52,607 bases of DNA from Apostichopus parvimensis (lineage: Eukaryota; Echinodermata; Holothuroidea; Aspidochirotida; Stichopodidae): assembly GCA_000934455.1 (NCBI GenBank), contig KN889397.1, positions 1-52,607 on the forward strand. Direction: 5' to 3'. Made by a program: the position numbers and the translations under genes. The notes beneath the pieces are model-generated. The model was not told where the DNA came from, did no database searches, and worked only from the letters and a program-made list of their open reading frames with translations. Position 1 is the first letter of the stretch. The number at the start of each line of letters is the position of its first letter. Positions 38,793 through 51,634 of the stretch are shown here, one piece after another.

Positions 38793-39872
38793 TGATTTGA
38801 AGCAAACTTCTTAACAAGGTACTCCCCTGCTCTCTCTCTTCCCATGAACATTGATTGTAACAGTGAGTACTGACAAATTGTGTTCCTGTGAACTACACAT
38901 AAAGATCATCTATCATTCAAGGGTGCAGAGGAATATTCAGTTATTAAGACTGATCTTTTAAGTGGTAAGGAATTCCAATCAAAGAAAGATAAAAATGCTG
39001 TGTATCCACACTTGGTCCTATAAATGTGATAGTATCACAAAAGTGATGAGTAATTGCTAGTATCATCTCATGATACAAAGCTGTCCATTATATTCCTTCT
39101 CTCCATCATCAAACTGCCTGGCATTGTCATTTCTCTGTGAATATGAGGGATGCAACCAGAGGCATGGAGAGTTAGAACGGGCCCTGTGAGCAATTATGTC
39201 ACATGTTCCTTTTTCTTGGTACTCTTCATATATCACATTTTCCTGACTCCCTCTATATTTTTTCCTGGACCCTCAAACTGACCAAGGACTGTACCCCTTG
39301 AATGCCCCCCCCCCCTTTATCCTCCTTAATCCCTAACTAGGCCTGCTCCAGACAATGCTTCTTTCAGGTACCATACTGTAATTTTGTTTAACTAGTTGAT
39401 TAAAGAAACACAGGATGTTTAAATTGCAGAAGAAATAAAGCGACATTGCAGACATACGTCATAACATTCGCAAGTAACAAAGAAGTTACTCAATAAGAGT
39501 GGGTTTGATGGCAGAAGAGACTTCCTATAATATTAGACACAATAGTATGTAATAGAGAAATAGAGAAATTCAGTTCTTTCATATGAAATATTTCTTATTG
39601 ACACCTCAGGGACAAATCCGCAGTACGGTTAGACTGTTTATATGATCGTAATAGTCTAGATGGAGTCTGGACACTAACATAAACTGTGAGTGATGGCAGG
39701 CTCTAGGATTGACAGCTTGAAGGTAAAGTTTAACGGCAATATTTAACAGCCCAGTCAAAGGAAAGACATCATTTAGACAAAGCTGGAAGAACGACCAAAT
39801 GCACTTACGTTAGTTTACGATCTTTACTGTAATAACAAACATGTTTTTTTGCAGCTCTTTCCAGTAGAGAAT

Positions 39873-39878
39873 TTTATT
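39873..39878 (-). terminator. Candidate polyadenylation signal of CDK5RAP3
   Basis: AATAAA on the minus strand, about 175 bases past the stop codon at 40054-40056. The same hexamer sits at the same distance after the other copy (37543-37548). Confidence 0.5.
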
Positions 39879-40053
39879 GGCACTAAAATTCACTGGAGTT
39901 GCTTATATTCTTATATTCATTATCCTCTCACTTCCAAGACCCAAGAGATTTCTCTTTCAGTTGTTCAAGTCCATCCCAACGCATTGATAAACATCTTCAA
40001 GCTTCTATTATAATTCATATTCCATCACAGGAGAGGTTGCCATGGTAACATCC

Positions 40054-43000
40054 TCATAATGTGTTGATGGCTCCCATTAGATTGACTGGTCTATTCTTAT
40101 ATTTTTTAGAGATTTCTTTTTCGATCTAAAAAAAAAGACAAATGGCAAAGAAAAGAAAAAAGTAGGAATCAAGATATGAAAATGTTTGTAAAAACTGGAA
40201 AATAAAGGTTGCAATTCTGATGCCGAAAATCAGTGATATTAACCGACGTTATCTCAAATTGCATAAATTATAGAATATGAAGAAGGGGCGTTAGATCTTT
40301 CAATCCTGCGATGAGAGATGACGTAAAACTCCTGATGTAGTTGTGATAAGCCATGTAAATATGAAAAGTAACAAACACTTGAATTCATGACTGGCTTGCT
40401 CGTTGGAATTTGCAATTTTCAACTGCACATGATCACAGAGTGGATGTAGAAAAATGCTCCTGCTTTCCAGAGTAATTTAGTTATCAGTAACTACCACAAG
40501 CCGTCCCTCCCTTCCACCCAACATTGTAACCTTGTATGATACTGTCTCACAATTCATGAGGCTCTACAGTTCTTTGAGTTGATTTTTATAAATGCCTGAA
40601 GCTAATCCCAATCCACTTAATCTTGCAACAACATAGTGCATTAACCCGACCAATGATGCCATGGCAGGCTCATGAAAGGGGGTGGAGCAGTCTAAATATC
40701 ATTGTCTGATTAAGGTAGGGACGTGAACCTTTATGGAAGAGCCAGAGGCAGATGAAAGATTTTCAGGTGTGAGTGTTGGGGTGGTTGAAAAAGATTCCCA
40801 TTTTACGGGGGTCTTGGGGAAAAGATTAGGCAACAAAAGGTACATTCTGAGGCATGTATAAATAAAGTCTTTAATTAGGTCCAATCACAAGGAACCTTGT
40901 GCAAATATTAAATAAAGGTTGTTCAATTTTTGTGTGAGGCTGTAAAGGGGGTGGAGAGGGGGGGATACCTAACTTAGTAACACATAGCATTTTTGTAGGG
41001 ACATTACTATTTTCGTTGCTCTCAGTTATCTAAGAGTGAAATCACTTTGCTGGCACTTAGATTCATTGACGAACATTTACAAGTATTCATTAGTGTTTTG
41101 GTTCCTGTGTTGTTTAGCTTTGATACCTATAGCCCTCCCTTACTGCCAAACTGAGGTCCCCATTTTAATTTTAGGAGCATTACATCCAACTAGCAGGAAA
41201 AGGACAGTTAGGTTGAGGTATTCTTGGTTTGACGACCTAGTCCTCTTCATTCCTTATTTTCCATACCTTACAATACCAATAGGCCTTTCAGACGATTCAT
41301 GGCCCCTATGAAACTGCAAAGCATTAACATCTTGAAGATAGCCGGACAGTATACATTTGATGCTTTGTGTCATATACCATTCAGATGAAGAAAGGGTGAA
41401 GGACCCCAGGTCTCTCTAACTCTTGAACTGGGGCCCTTGAAGGCCCCAGCTACGCCATTGCATGTCATGAGCGTTCACGATGGTAGCATCAAGTTGCCCC
41501 GAATACCGCAAGTGAATACAAACCATTACTGACCTGTTTCTGTAATTCTCTCGTATGTTTGATTATTCTCTGCTCCTTGGGTTTGAGTTGTTTGGCCTCC
41601 TCCATGGACGCTTTCCTCTTTTCTTGCATCGCTACCTGAGATGCCAGCATCTTCTCCTCCATATCCTTCTTTAGTCTCACGGTCTCTGTCAGTCTGTCAA
41701 CGTACCTATCAAAAAAGGTGAGATGCTTGCTCTTTTTGCAATCGATCACAGCTATGTAAAGTCTACTGCTTTGCCAAGGCGCTTGAACTTACATTATGAG
41801 TCACTCATTTATCGATGAAAATGTTGCTAATTCAACAATTATAAATGTCAATGCTTTCATCCCAGGCACACCAAACCAACATGGCTGATGTTTAGAACTA
41901 GAATACTTTACATATAAGAATCAGGGCAGAATATTTCTTCAGCATTAATTGTTAAACTATAATTTCAACTATTTTGGATAGGAATAAACTATATCATACC
42001 TTCAATAGAGACATTTGCACTGGTTGCCTGAATTTGGAGTAGAATATCGTTCGCGAATATGTCCGGATGAAGCAACACAACCAACTGATGTTTGATACCA
42101 CTACAAGCTGAAACCTCTTAACTGATTTTGTGGCCCCCGTTAATAAAATGAAAGTTACAAGTCATTCCTCAATATCCTCGAGCAGTATCGATTCTTACTA
42201 TCGTAATAAAATGACTATCTTAATACTGCTTTGTATTGAGTATTTATTTGATTATTTATGGTGTCACAAAAGTCTCCTATGAAAAAAGGTAAAACTTCAA
42301 CAGCAGTTAACCTGTTGATCTTAACTGTTGACTTTAAAGATTACAGTTGTTTAATTCATATTTCTGTTGGTCCAAACATAATGACAAAGGACTGACGATG
42401 GTATCTACGGGAAATATGAGACGTTGGGAATCTACAACAATAGAATTATTGTAGACTACAAGTAGACTCCAGAACATGTCTACTTCTCTATGCAGTAAAC
42501 CCACTGTCTTAGAGTTTAGGGGCTCAACCGGTTTTCGGCTCTACCACATGTTGCTGGTAGAGGGAGGTTACTGTTCAACGAGCCCGAAATTCTCACTTCA
42601 ATGTTTGAGTGTGATTATCAACTAATATCTTTGGTACCTGACCAGAATAGGAGGGAGTACAGAATTGAAAGGGGGAGGGGGGGGGTGGGGGGCAAGGAGG
42701 TGAGAGAAGCTACTCAGCCAGAGGATCAGATATCTGCACACCTAAAATGAAGCAAGGGTGCATAGTACTATTACAAGTTTCTTGTTGCATTCAACTTCAG
42801 GCAATGATTGTTGTTCTTACTGTGGGGATGACTTCAACATGAACAAGTGGTGTATTCTGGTATCAGTCATCTTTGAGAGGATGTTAGAGATGGAGGCAAG
42901 CATTCTCTTGATGTCCTCTACTGTCTTCATCTGAACATTACTGGGAGCTGACTGAAACTGATTGACCGAGAGGATGTCATCCTCTCCTTGCATCTCCATC

Positions 43001-46000
43001 AGACGCTGCTGAAGGAATGATTCAAGCTGAGAGGAAGATGATGAAAAGGAGACAAACATTATTCAGCTCCAAGATGCAGGTTTCTATCTCTGTCACAAGT
43101 TAGCCCAAATAGGACAAAAACCAGCACTGCATACTGTCAAATATTTATAGTTGACATTACCGAACATGTTAGTAATGCAATTAATTGTCAGCATTGGACA
43201 GCTTACTGAAGTTTGCTGTTGTTATTTCTTAAGACTAACATCCCTAGATCCTTGGTGTTGTCATCAAAACAATATTTAGATTAGTTTCTAAGTACTCTGA
43301 AAGAAACTATACCCAAGTGATTGGGAAACATTTATACCCTGCAAAGTGTTTGTCTTGATTGTTCAGTTTATACGTACAATGTGTTTGTTTAATATATGTA
43401 TTTATATATTCCTCAATCTGTTTGGTTTAATAGGTGCATTTATACCCCACAATGTGTGTGTTTAAATGGGTGCATTTTTACCCCACAATGTGTGTTTTTT
43501 TAAATGGGTGCATTTATACCCCACAATGGGTTTGGTTTTATGGGTGCATTTAAACCCCAAAATGTGTGTGTTTAAATGGGTGCATTTATACCCCACGATG
43601 GGTTTGTTTTCATGGGGAGCATTTATACCTTCAATTTGTTTGTGACATGTTTTCATCCCTATCCCACAATGTGTTTGTTTGAATGGGTGCATTTATACCC
43701 CACAATGTGTTTGTTTGAATGGGTGCATTTATACCCCACAATGTGTTTTGTTTTAATGGGTGCATGTATACCCCACAATGTGTTTGTTTGAATAAGCGCA
43801 TTCACACTCTACAGTGCATATTTTATAATTGGTTGATTTATCAAATAATAAATAAAAACAAGTCAAAGGAGACTGTCACTATTGTTACTTTAGCTTCAAT
43901 TTGTGTCAGGATGTCAAAAATAGTTTGGACTAATTTTCATAAATTTTCTCATAAGAGGAACCACTAAGGTGAAAGTAGAAGACACCAATGTTGTTTACTA
44001 TGTTATAAATATATGTTGGAAATTTGCAAAACAAATGCATTGGCCTAACCTCCAATAGCTCATTTACGAATTGATTTCTGGTCACAGGATTGTCCAATAC
44101 AGTTAAGGCATCAGTCCCTCTAGCTATACCATCATCTCCTGCACCAGAGTTTGTCTCAATATTCCAGTCAATATTACCAGAGGTATCCGAGGCCTGCGTG
44201 TGGATAAAAGCATCAGATGAAGTAGTTTTAAAAGTATTAAGTGCTTAGATTTGTAGCATGATCTGATTAGGTAATGAAAAGTCAAAAGCGACACATTTTA
44301 TTATCTTAGGGGAAAATAAATTAGCTTATGAATGTAATCATAAATATATGGAATTAAAAAAAAAAGCACACATTTTATTTCATTTTATGGTCAACATATA
44401 GTACACTTTTACTAACTTGACAATGAATTAGCAAGATTGCAGTCTTGCTTAATAATTCCACGGACCATTTTAATTTATTTTTGGAAGGTTCTTGTGATGA
44501 TATCTAAACATTGTTGATATTTCCAGTCTGAGAAATTGCCGAGAATCTCTACTTTCTTGTCGTTGAATTATACTTTTGACTTTAACTGACACAATTTTTG
44601 ATTTGAAAGTAAATCCTATTCTGAACATCGTAGCAATTTTTGTCTGATTTGTGGCAACCAACTATCATAGTTTGCAGACACCATCACATAAGCATGGTGA
44701 TAAATGATCATCAAATCCAGAGTTTATGACACATGACATCCAGACACTTCCCAGTATTTGCATGCACAGCAAGTACATCAAGCAAGATGGAGACATCGCG
44801 GGAGTGCTACACATTTGCCACGGGTGAGATAAGAGTTTATCCTTGGATCAGGGTGCTACATAAGTGTAGATGTATCCAGATAGTATAGTTTACTCTACAC
44901 GGGGGGGGGGGGGGGGGGGGGGGGAGGTGCGGCAATCATGATGGCAAATGACATCTATCTGATATGATAATTTCATGATATTTCCCTTTCATGTCAACAG
45001 TTTTCCGTTACCTCTATGCTAAAGTCAATGGGAGCCTTCTGATCAGCCCCTGCATCTTCTATGGTTATGTTGAAATCAATATCTTCCACATCATCAGAGG
45101 TAAGACCCCAATCGATCTGAAGAAGAAATGAAACAGAACACATCTACAAACCACTCAATCACTAACAAGTATATAAAAAAACAGAAACATTTATGCTGTT
45201 AACTTCACCATGTTCTTAGGGTTTCACTCATTTGCTCGCAGAAAATTGGCACTTCAATACGCATATGAATCACAAATAGGTAAATTGAATCAATGTTTGC
45301 ATCATTTAAGCAAGCTTAAAACTTTCCAATTTAACAAAGGATACTTTTCAGTGTATAAAATGTAAGTTGTTTGATTATTTTTGATATCTAATGAAAGAAA
45401 CATGTCTATGGAGGTGGAAAGGGACTGCAGAAACAAATAATCAACAGCACAATGTATGCAAGACATGATTTATGGCGTTGACCACTTACTACGACATTGG
45501 GATGCGTAACTATGAAACATGCTCAAGAATTGAGCAGGTCACATTTGCTTGACTGTCATATCATAAACATCATGATTTACATGAAACAATTATCTGATAC
45601 ATATCTATGGGCAAAGTTGATTTGTTTCATCTAATAGGTTCTACTACCAAGACACATGCATGCTGCCACCTTTCCATTACAGACAAGGATTATTTTCAAC
45701 TCTGCTCCACAGTAAGATATTAAAACCGCATAATTAAAGTGGAAATGATTTATCTTTGCAAATATGAAAATGACCACCCTTCTCCCCATTCCCTGCTTAG
45801 TGTCATCTAGGAAGGTGCTATGGTGGAACTGGTAAAGGCAGTGACATCAGAAGCAATGAAACCTAGCATCATCTGGGTGGCAATAGAGTTGAATCCCTGG
45901 CTGGCCAATGTTAGGTGACTTTCTCATCCGGAGAAATCCTCAGTTTCCCATCTAAAATGGTCTTCCAATTTAAAAAAAAAAAATGAGCTAAAACTGTAAA

Positions 46001-49000
46001 CTGGATAACCACCCAACATTAATTTTAATCAAACAGTCCACTTGGCTTTCTCACATACATGTGTGGCTGCCTAACGTAGTCAATTAACTCTTTTCCAGGC
46101 CAATTATTCCAAACAACCTTTAGTCACGACCACAACCATTACTATTAATCAGAAGCACTTGATCTTGGTAATACATCTCTAACTTACTAATAAAAGTGAA
46201 CTCACCTGCAAAAATAAATAAATAAAAAGAAAAACACTTTGCAGTGTTTTCTGTGCATGCACTATAACAGATGCCCCCACTTGAGCACACAGACTAGGCT
46301 CAGGAAGACAACTATAAATATTCACAAAATCTTTAAATTTTTAATTGTTAATACCTCATCTTCATTGGCTGTTTCTTCCTCTTCCTCCAAGAACCACAGT
46401 TTGACCTCTTCCACTGAATCTGGCATCTTCTTCTTCCTCCACTGGTAGGTGGTCGTGTTCCCATTCTTCATGAGGTGAGTCAATAACGGTGTAGTACCCC
46501 CTGTGACACTGTCGAGGAAGACACAGAAAAATAGTAAAGCTTTAAACGACAAAATTATATCAAATAAGACTCGTGTATAGTGAGAGAACAGAATGAGATT
46601 TGAAACAAATTATGTGGCAGGGTTCCAATGATTAACGCCTAAGTTACGCTAAGTACTTCACACCCAAGCAGTGCAAAGACTCAGAAACCTGTTCTAATTC
46701 CACAAGGTTCTTCTTCTACTTATGTGAAATGTCACTTTAATAAACATGGAGGGTAGCTACTGCTAAAGAGATCTCAAAACTGCTGAAACATACATGCTGC
46801 AAAACTGCATCAGTTTGGAGTATGAAAGTACATAAGCTTTGCATTCCCATCACATTTACTACCCTATGACTATATGCATTGCATATGAGCTTTGGCAGCA
46901 GAGAAGAAAAGTGGGCACACTACTGCAGTGTGTACCGGTATGACTATATCTCTATATCTTGTTATACATATCGAGTTGTTGGTGACAAAGTGCATACCAG
47001 TATGACAATATCTCAATATCTTGTTATATATATTGAGATGTCGGTGATAAAGTGCATACCAGTATGACAATATCTCAATATCTTGTTATACATATTGAGA
47101 TGTTGATAAATTGCATACCAGTATGGCGATATCTCAATATCTTGTGACACTTGTTGAGATGTTGGTGATAAAGTGCATACCAGTATGACTATATCTCAAT
47201 ATCTTGTTATACATATTGAGATGTTGTTAATAAAGTTTAATTGAGCAGGAAGAAAGTTAAGACATATAATTAGAAATGTTCCAATGTTGTGGTAGTGAAG
47301 CAGTGTGTCAAAATAACCTGCAGCAGCTGCAGGGTCTATTGTGAGATACTACAGAGCACTACAGATAATGTCCTAGTACACAGCTTGGCTGCTATGATGC
47401 TGCAGCCTACTCAGTCTACATCCTATTGACATGGTGCAAATATGAATATTCCAATTAACAGATCAACAGAGAGTGTCCAAATAGAACTTCCCATGCCAAT
47501 AACACTGCTGTATTATTAACTTGTTTGAACTGCTTACCTCTCTATAGTAAACTGGACAAATGCTCCATAAAAATCAACCACATCTGAGAGAGATTTGACG
47601 TCAGTCGTCAAAGACTCATAGAAAGCTGGAAGTTCTGCTACCAGAGATAATAACTCTGCACGGATCTTCTCCCCCTGCCAAAACAAAAACAAAAACAAAA
47701 ATAATAAGTTGGTGAATAAAACCCATTGAAATTCCTCATCAAAAGTTAGAAGAGGTCACGATTGTGCAAATTAAAGCTTTAAATGTACATAGTTTACTGT
47801 ACCAAGAGATTGATGGAGTGCAGATGGCCACAAATCCCAAGGACCTCATGTAAGGTTGTGCTTCAATAAGACTGCAGAGTGAGACCCTTTTATAATAGTA
47901 ACATAGAAGGGAGGAAAACACGATATGATCAAGAGCATCCATTTGTCTGTTGAACTTGCAATGAACTCTATGACATTTGTGGCGTAGTAATATAATTACA
48001 CTGTACGTAGCCATGTCAGTACATATCTATATCCCTTGACCTGCACACTACCAGCCAGGAATCTTACTCAAATAAACACACTTACAAACTGGCAAAGTTA
48101 GTGTCAACTTCTCTCTCTCTATTGAGTCTCTCCGAATACATTATAACATTCATATGAATATCTTATTCTAATATTAATTTGGTCAGTAGAATATTAAATG
48201 AGTGCATTAGGTCAAGTAAAAACTGAGTGACACATGAATATTTATAAGTGGAAAATTTGCTCCTCATTTATTTTTGCCCAGTGATTATTTTATCCTGCTG
48301 TTGGAAAGATGCTACTGTAGCCTACCATGATGAAGGAGTGGTAAATAATTATTATTCTTCTACACTAGTACAAGATGAATATATGCAGTTCTTTCTCCTA
48401 ATAATTAGAAACATTTCATCTAGCAACAAAAAGATATTATTTATCTGTTTCAATACATAGTCTAGTCTAAGTTAGTTTAACGGCTAGTAGGCATAATTGC
48501 AGGAATGTGAACTAAACTTAGGTTTTAAGCCCTATTCAAATTTGCAACACATTTTTTAAAAAAATGTGTCATCAGACTGTTGCATAACTTTTCATGAAAG
48601 TTACATCATGGCATACTTACAGCAAGTCATTGATCAAGTCACATGAGCTGTTCATTTATAAGTAATTACAGATCTAAGAGTAAGGTTATATCCTGCTTGG
48701 TACCATGAAAACACCAGAAATAAACTCGAATTTTTATTCCAAAATACTTTGTTGTATGTTTTCAGCAACGATTCTTTGAACTGATGCGATTGATGGTGCG
48801 ATTAACTCAAAATACAAAGTGATTAGATCTGCAAAACTGGATGTTTGTGACTGAATAATAATTTGTGGGGGTTAGCAGTATACAAACTGCAGCCACAAGT
48901 ACCTATGGGAATAAAACCGTACGAACAAACAGACAGCATGATTACATAAACTTCTCTGAAAACACTGATCGTTGCCACAGCAACAGCAAATCATGCTTGA

Positions 49001-51634
49001 GGGTTTCTAGAGAAGACATTTATTGCTAGGAACTACAATGGATGATATGTTTTCTTTGGAACATAATAATGATTACCTTGATTCCAAGTTGTTTACAATA
49101 CTGTTGATATTCTTCTTTGGCAGTGACAGCTGCGTCAGCGTAGTATTTGTCCTTTTTCTCACATTCCTAACAAAAAGGGAGGATAATAAATATGGTGAAA
49201 GCAAAACAAACATGTAGACCTGTCAAAGAAAACTAGTTTCTTGTGCATTATGGGAAAGAAAAGAAGGTTGGAGGAAAAATGGAATGATCAGGTAAATTAC
49301 TCATCAAACTATGTAATTCTGCACTTTTGTTATTTTGAAATATGCAGGATTTAAATGCCAAAGGGATCATCCAATTCAATAAAGGGATTCTTGCTTAAAG
49401 GGTGTGAAGACTCGCGCAAAAAGAAACGTCTAATGCCGATAATCTGACCTAGTTTCGAATGAGGTGTAACAGAAGTGTTAGACACCACCATCAATCCAAG
49501 AAAATACACACACAGCTTGCTACCGTCGGTAAATAGACACTAGTGTACAGTCAGTACATACAACTGCGGTCAATACCCACAGCACAGTGTACAAACGATA
49601 CAGCGATGGACATCTCAGGTCCAGCTAAAGATAACAAGGTATCACGTTTCATTTCTGTCTGCATTTTGTAGCAACACGAACAAAACGTCACTTGCAAGCA
49701 ACAGAAAGTTAACTTTTTCAGATGGCCACACGCGATTTGGGGTGAGTCTTCAATGCCTTTAAGGGGACTTTTGTTGAAAAATGTTGGTGATATACAAGAA
49801 AAACATGTGAGCAAAACGAAAAGGACAAGAGCAAATTTTTTCAATCTTTAGGTGGAACCACATCCTACTAAATTTTTTTATTCTAAAAATAAAGTTTTTA
49901 AATTTTAGGAAAAATTTTTTAGCACAAAAAATAGATAACAACAGTTTGAGCATTATCATCATTGTGCATTTAAGCTATTAAAAACATCTTACTTCTACTT
50001 TGTAGTGTACAAATAATTCATCCACAAATGAAAGGGATACTCAACATAAAAAAAAAAAATCTTTCTGAATGAGAATTTTTTTTATAGTACAATGACAGTT
50101 TAGCATGTACTACAATTGTAACACATTTCAAGGAGATTTGAAATCGACAGGAATAGTATAAAAGGAAGAATTTGAAGTCCACAATTCAGCCATGATTACA
50201 TGTACAGCTTACCCACTGTAAGCTATTTTCTGGAATAGGTCTTAATATCTGTTACAACTAAAGATATTCAGAAGGGGCTTTCAACCAGCAATATGGTATA
50301 TTGCTGTCATCTCTACAAGTGTTACCCTCTGAAATCTCCTTGTAAATGAATGATTTTGACCTTAAGAAAAAAACCCATTTTTTTTCTTCTTTAATATGTT
50401 GATGGTACAAATGGCTGAATGGTATTGTCAGCATCAATAACGCCCTTCATAAATTTAGTTGTTAATTTTAATTTATACTTACAGTTTGAGTTGACTGGCA
50501 CCTTGCTATTTGTTTTCTAATCCAAGGAACTTCGTAAGCGACGTTTCTGATAAGGGTGTCCGATACTTCAGCGAGGTAAATACTATCCTTTTCATACAGA
50601 GACACTATTTCTTGCCAGTCCTGTTTTGTAAAGTGCAAATGATCAAATATTTTTATTGATTTCTAGAAACCAAAATGAGAAGAACATCCTTAATCATAAT
50701 TTCTTCAATTTTATTTTAATACCCTCTGTAACAAACAAACAAAATTCTGTGTTTTTTTCTATTTTTCTATCTCTTTTTCTTGCACCTTACAATTATAACT
50801 CAGCTAACAACAGAAATGATTTATGGCAACCATTCTTGGCAAATCTGTGAGTGAAATGTTGGCAAAAAAAAGGCAATTTTAGTGAACATGTTAAAACGTT
50901 TTAGGTTTCTTGTTTGAAATGCACGTTTGCTCAAGTGAGCTAGTGGCTACTAGTAGTAGAGTGAGATTAAGCATACTACAACATTAGCCAGAATACACCA
51001 TTATGGGGAGCCGCATGATAATCATAATAATAATATTATAATACTTTAAGTTGTGACAACTCAGACATACTCTTTGTAAGGCTTACTTTCTTAGAAACCA
51101 ATGCACTACAAAGAGGCAAGTAAAAGGGCCCTGAAGTTTGTCAATAAAGGATGTTAAAGTACCCTGACCAATTTTAGTGTGTATTTGTACTGACTTTAAA
51201 ACTGTGTCCACTGGAATGTAATCAATCCCTTAATAAAATCCTCACTGATATAAACAATTCCCATAAAATTATATAAAGCTATGATGAATGTAAATATATT
51301 TAGGACTAATTCCCCATCCACTTAAGTCATGTATTTGTAGAACACATTGGATTCAATAAAAGTTTAGTTACTGGTTGACCCAAGTACAAAAAAAACTGTC
51401 TAATCTAACTTATTATACAAAAGCTTCATTTTTAAACTGAGACCATATTTTCCTTCTTCTTTTTTATTCTCAGAATAACAATAAACAGTTCTGAATTGTG
51501 GAGAGTCTTCTGACACTGCTGACCAGAACTCACCTTCATCCTCTGGGATGAATAATACCCAAAGATGTTCTTGCTTCCAGATTCTGAAACCTTCAGAAGC
51601 TCTAAGATTCTAAGGCAGTGAAAGTAGTTGATGT
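40054..51634 (-). CDS. CDK5RAP3: CDK5 regulatory subunit-associated protein 3 (C53/LZAP), 5' end missing
   Basis: Minus-strand exons 51534-51634, 50483-50620, 49077-49166, 47538-47674, 46355-46508, 45012-45116, 44050-44193, 42821-43026, 41534-41705 and 40054-40125 join with consistent phases into about 439 residues; some 70 N-terminal residues lie beyond the right edge. Diagnostic blocks are NYFHCLRILELLK, KNIFGYYSSQRMKDWQEI, KQLGIKGEKIRAELL, YQWRKKK, ELLELESFLQQR, the coiled-coil exon after SSPQYVDRL, and the C-terminus RPVNLMG. The protein is the third subunit of the UFL1-UFBP1 UFM1-ligase complex at the ER and an ER-phagy receptor (known). A disordered acidic part carries four shuffled-AIM-like motifs: IDWGL, IDFNI, IDFSI and IDWNI. 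The 3' end is duplicated around an N gap. Confidence 0.95.
43329..43810. repeat. Minisatellite with unit of about 35-40 bases (GGGTGCATTTATACCCCACA)
   Basis: About ten units built on GGGTGCATTTATACCCCACA followed by ATGTGTTTGTTTGAAT-like sequence, most regular at 43430-43800. It lies in the CDK5RAP3 intron between exons 44050-44193 and 42821-43026. Open frames run through it on both strands only because the unit lacks stop codons. Confidence 0.9.
44901..44924. repeat. 24-base G homopolymer
   Basis: An uninterrupted G run followed by AGG, in a CDK5RAP3 intron. Its length is probably unreliable in the assembly. Confidence 0.95.
45812..45960 (+). repeat. Possible tRNA-derived SINE relic
   Basis: An A-box-like TGGTGGAACTGG (45821-45832) and a B-box-like GAGTTGAATCCC (45886-45897) lie at tRNA-like spacing, followed by a non-tRNA body. 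The match is moderate; no second copy is present in this window to confirm a family. Confidence 0.35.
46928..47232. repeat. Tandem repeat of about 60 bases with a built-in hairpin
   Basis: Five units each contain GTGCATACCAGTATGAC, then ATCTCAATATCTTGTTATAC and ATATTGAGAT. ATCTCAATAT and ATATTGAGAT are exact inverted copies ten bases apart, so each complete unit can fold. It lies in the CDK5RAP3 intron between exons 47538-47674 and 46355-46508. Confidence 0.88.
49395..49762 (+). mobile_element. TTAA-flanked MITE, copy 5 (complete)
   Basis: The ends are TTAAAGGGTGTGAAGACTCG and GAGTCTTCAATGCCTTTAA. Orientation is as in copy 1. It lies about 230 bases upstream (in gene direction) of the CDK5RAP3 exon 49077-49166, inside an intron. 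Its internal landmarks are shared with the other copies. Confidence 0.88.

Larger units (their letters stand above)
36562..41621. repeat. 2.2-2.8 kb tandem duplication around an N gap (36562-38742 and 38793-41621)
   Basis: Both segments start TGATTTGAAGCAAACTTC and end inside the same CDK5RAP3 exon at GCTTTCCTCTTT. They are collinear with scattered differences. The second has about 580 extra bases (about 40391-40967) and about 60 extra near 39420-39480. The boundary is exactly the N gap. Adjacent haplotypes are the simplest reading. Confidence 0.92.

Noticed and set aside
43462-43967. Open frames on both strands across the GGGTGCATTTATACCCC repeat, including a repetitive peptide with HNVF/MGAFIPH blocks
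   Set aside because: They exist only because the minisatellite unit lacks stops; the array is intronic in CDK5RAP3 and no frame has a family match.
44901-44924. G run as a possible G-quadruplex regulator
   Set aside because: A single homopolymer deep in an intron, of uncertain assembled length; no flanking G-tract pattern supports a role.
46928-47232. Regularly spaced repeat that could be mistaken for a CRISPR array
   Set aside because: Units are contiguous tandem copies without unique spacers, and the setting is an animal gene intron.
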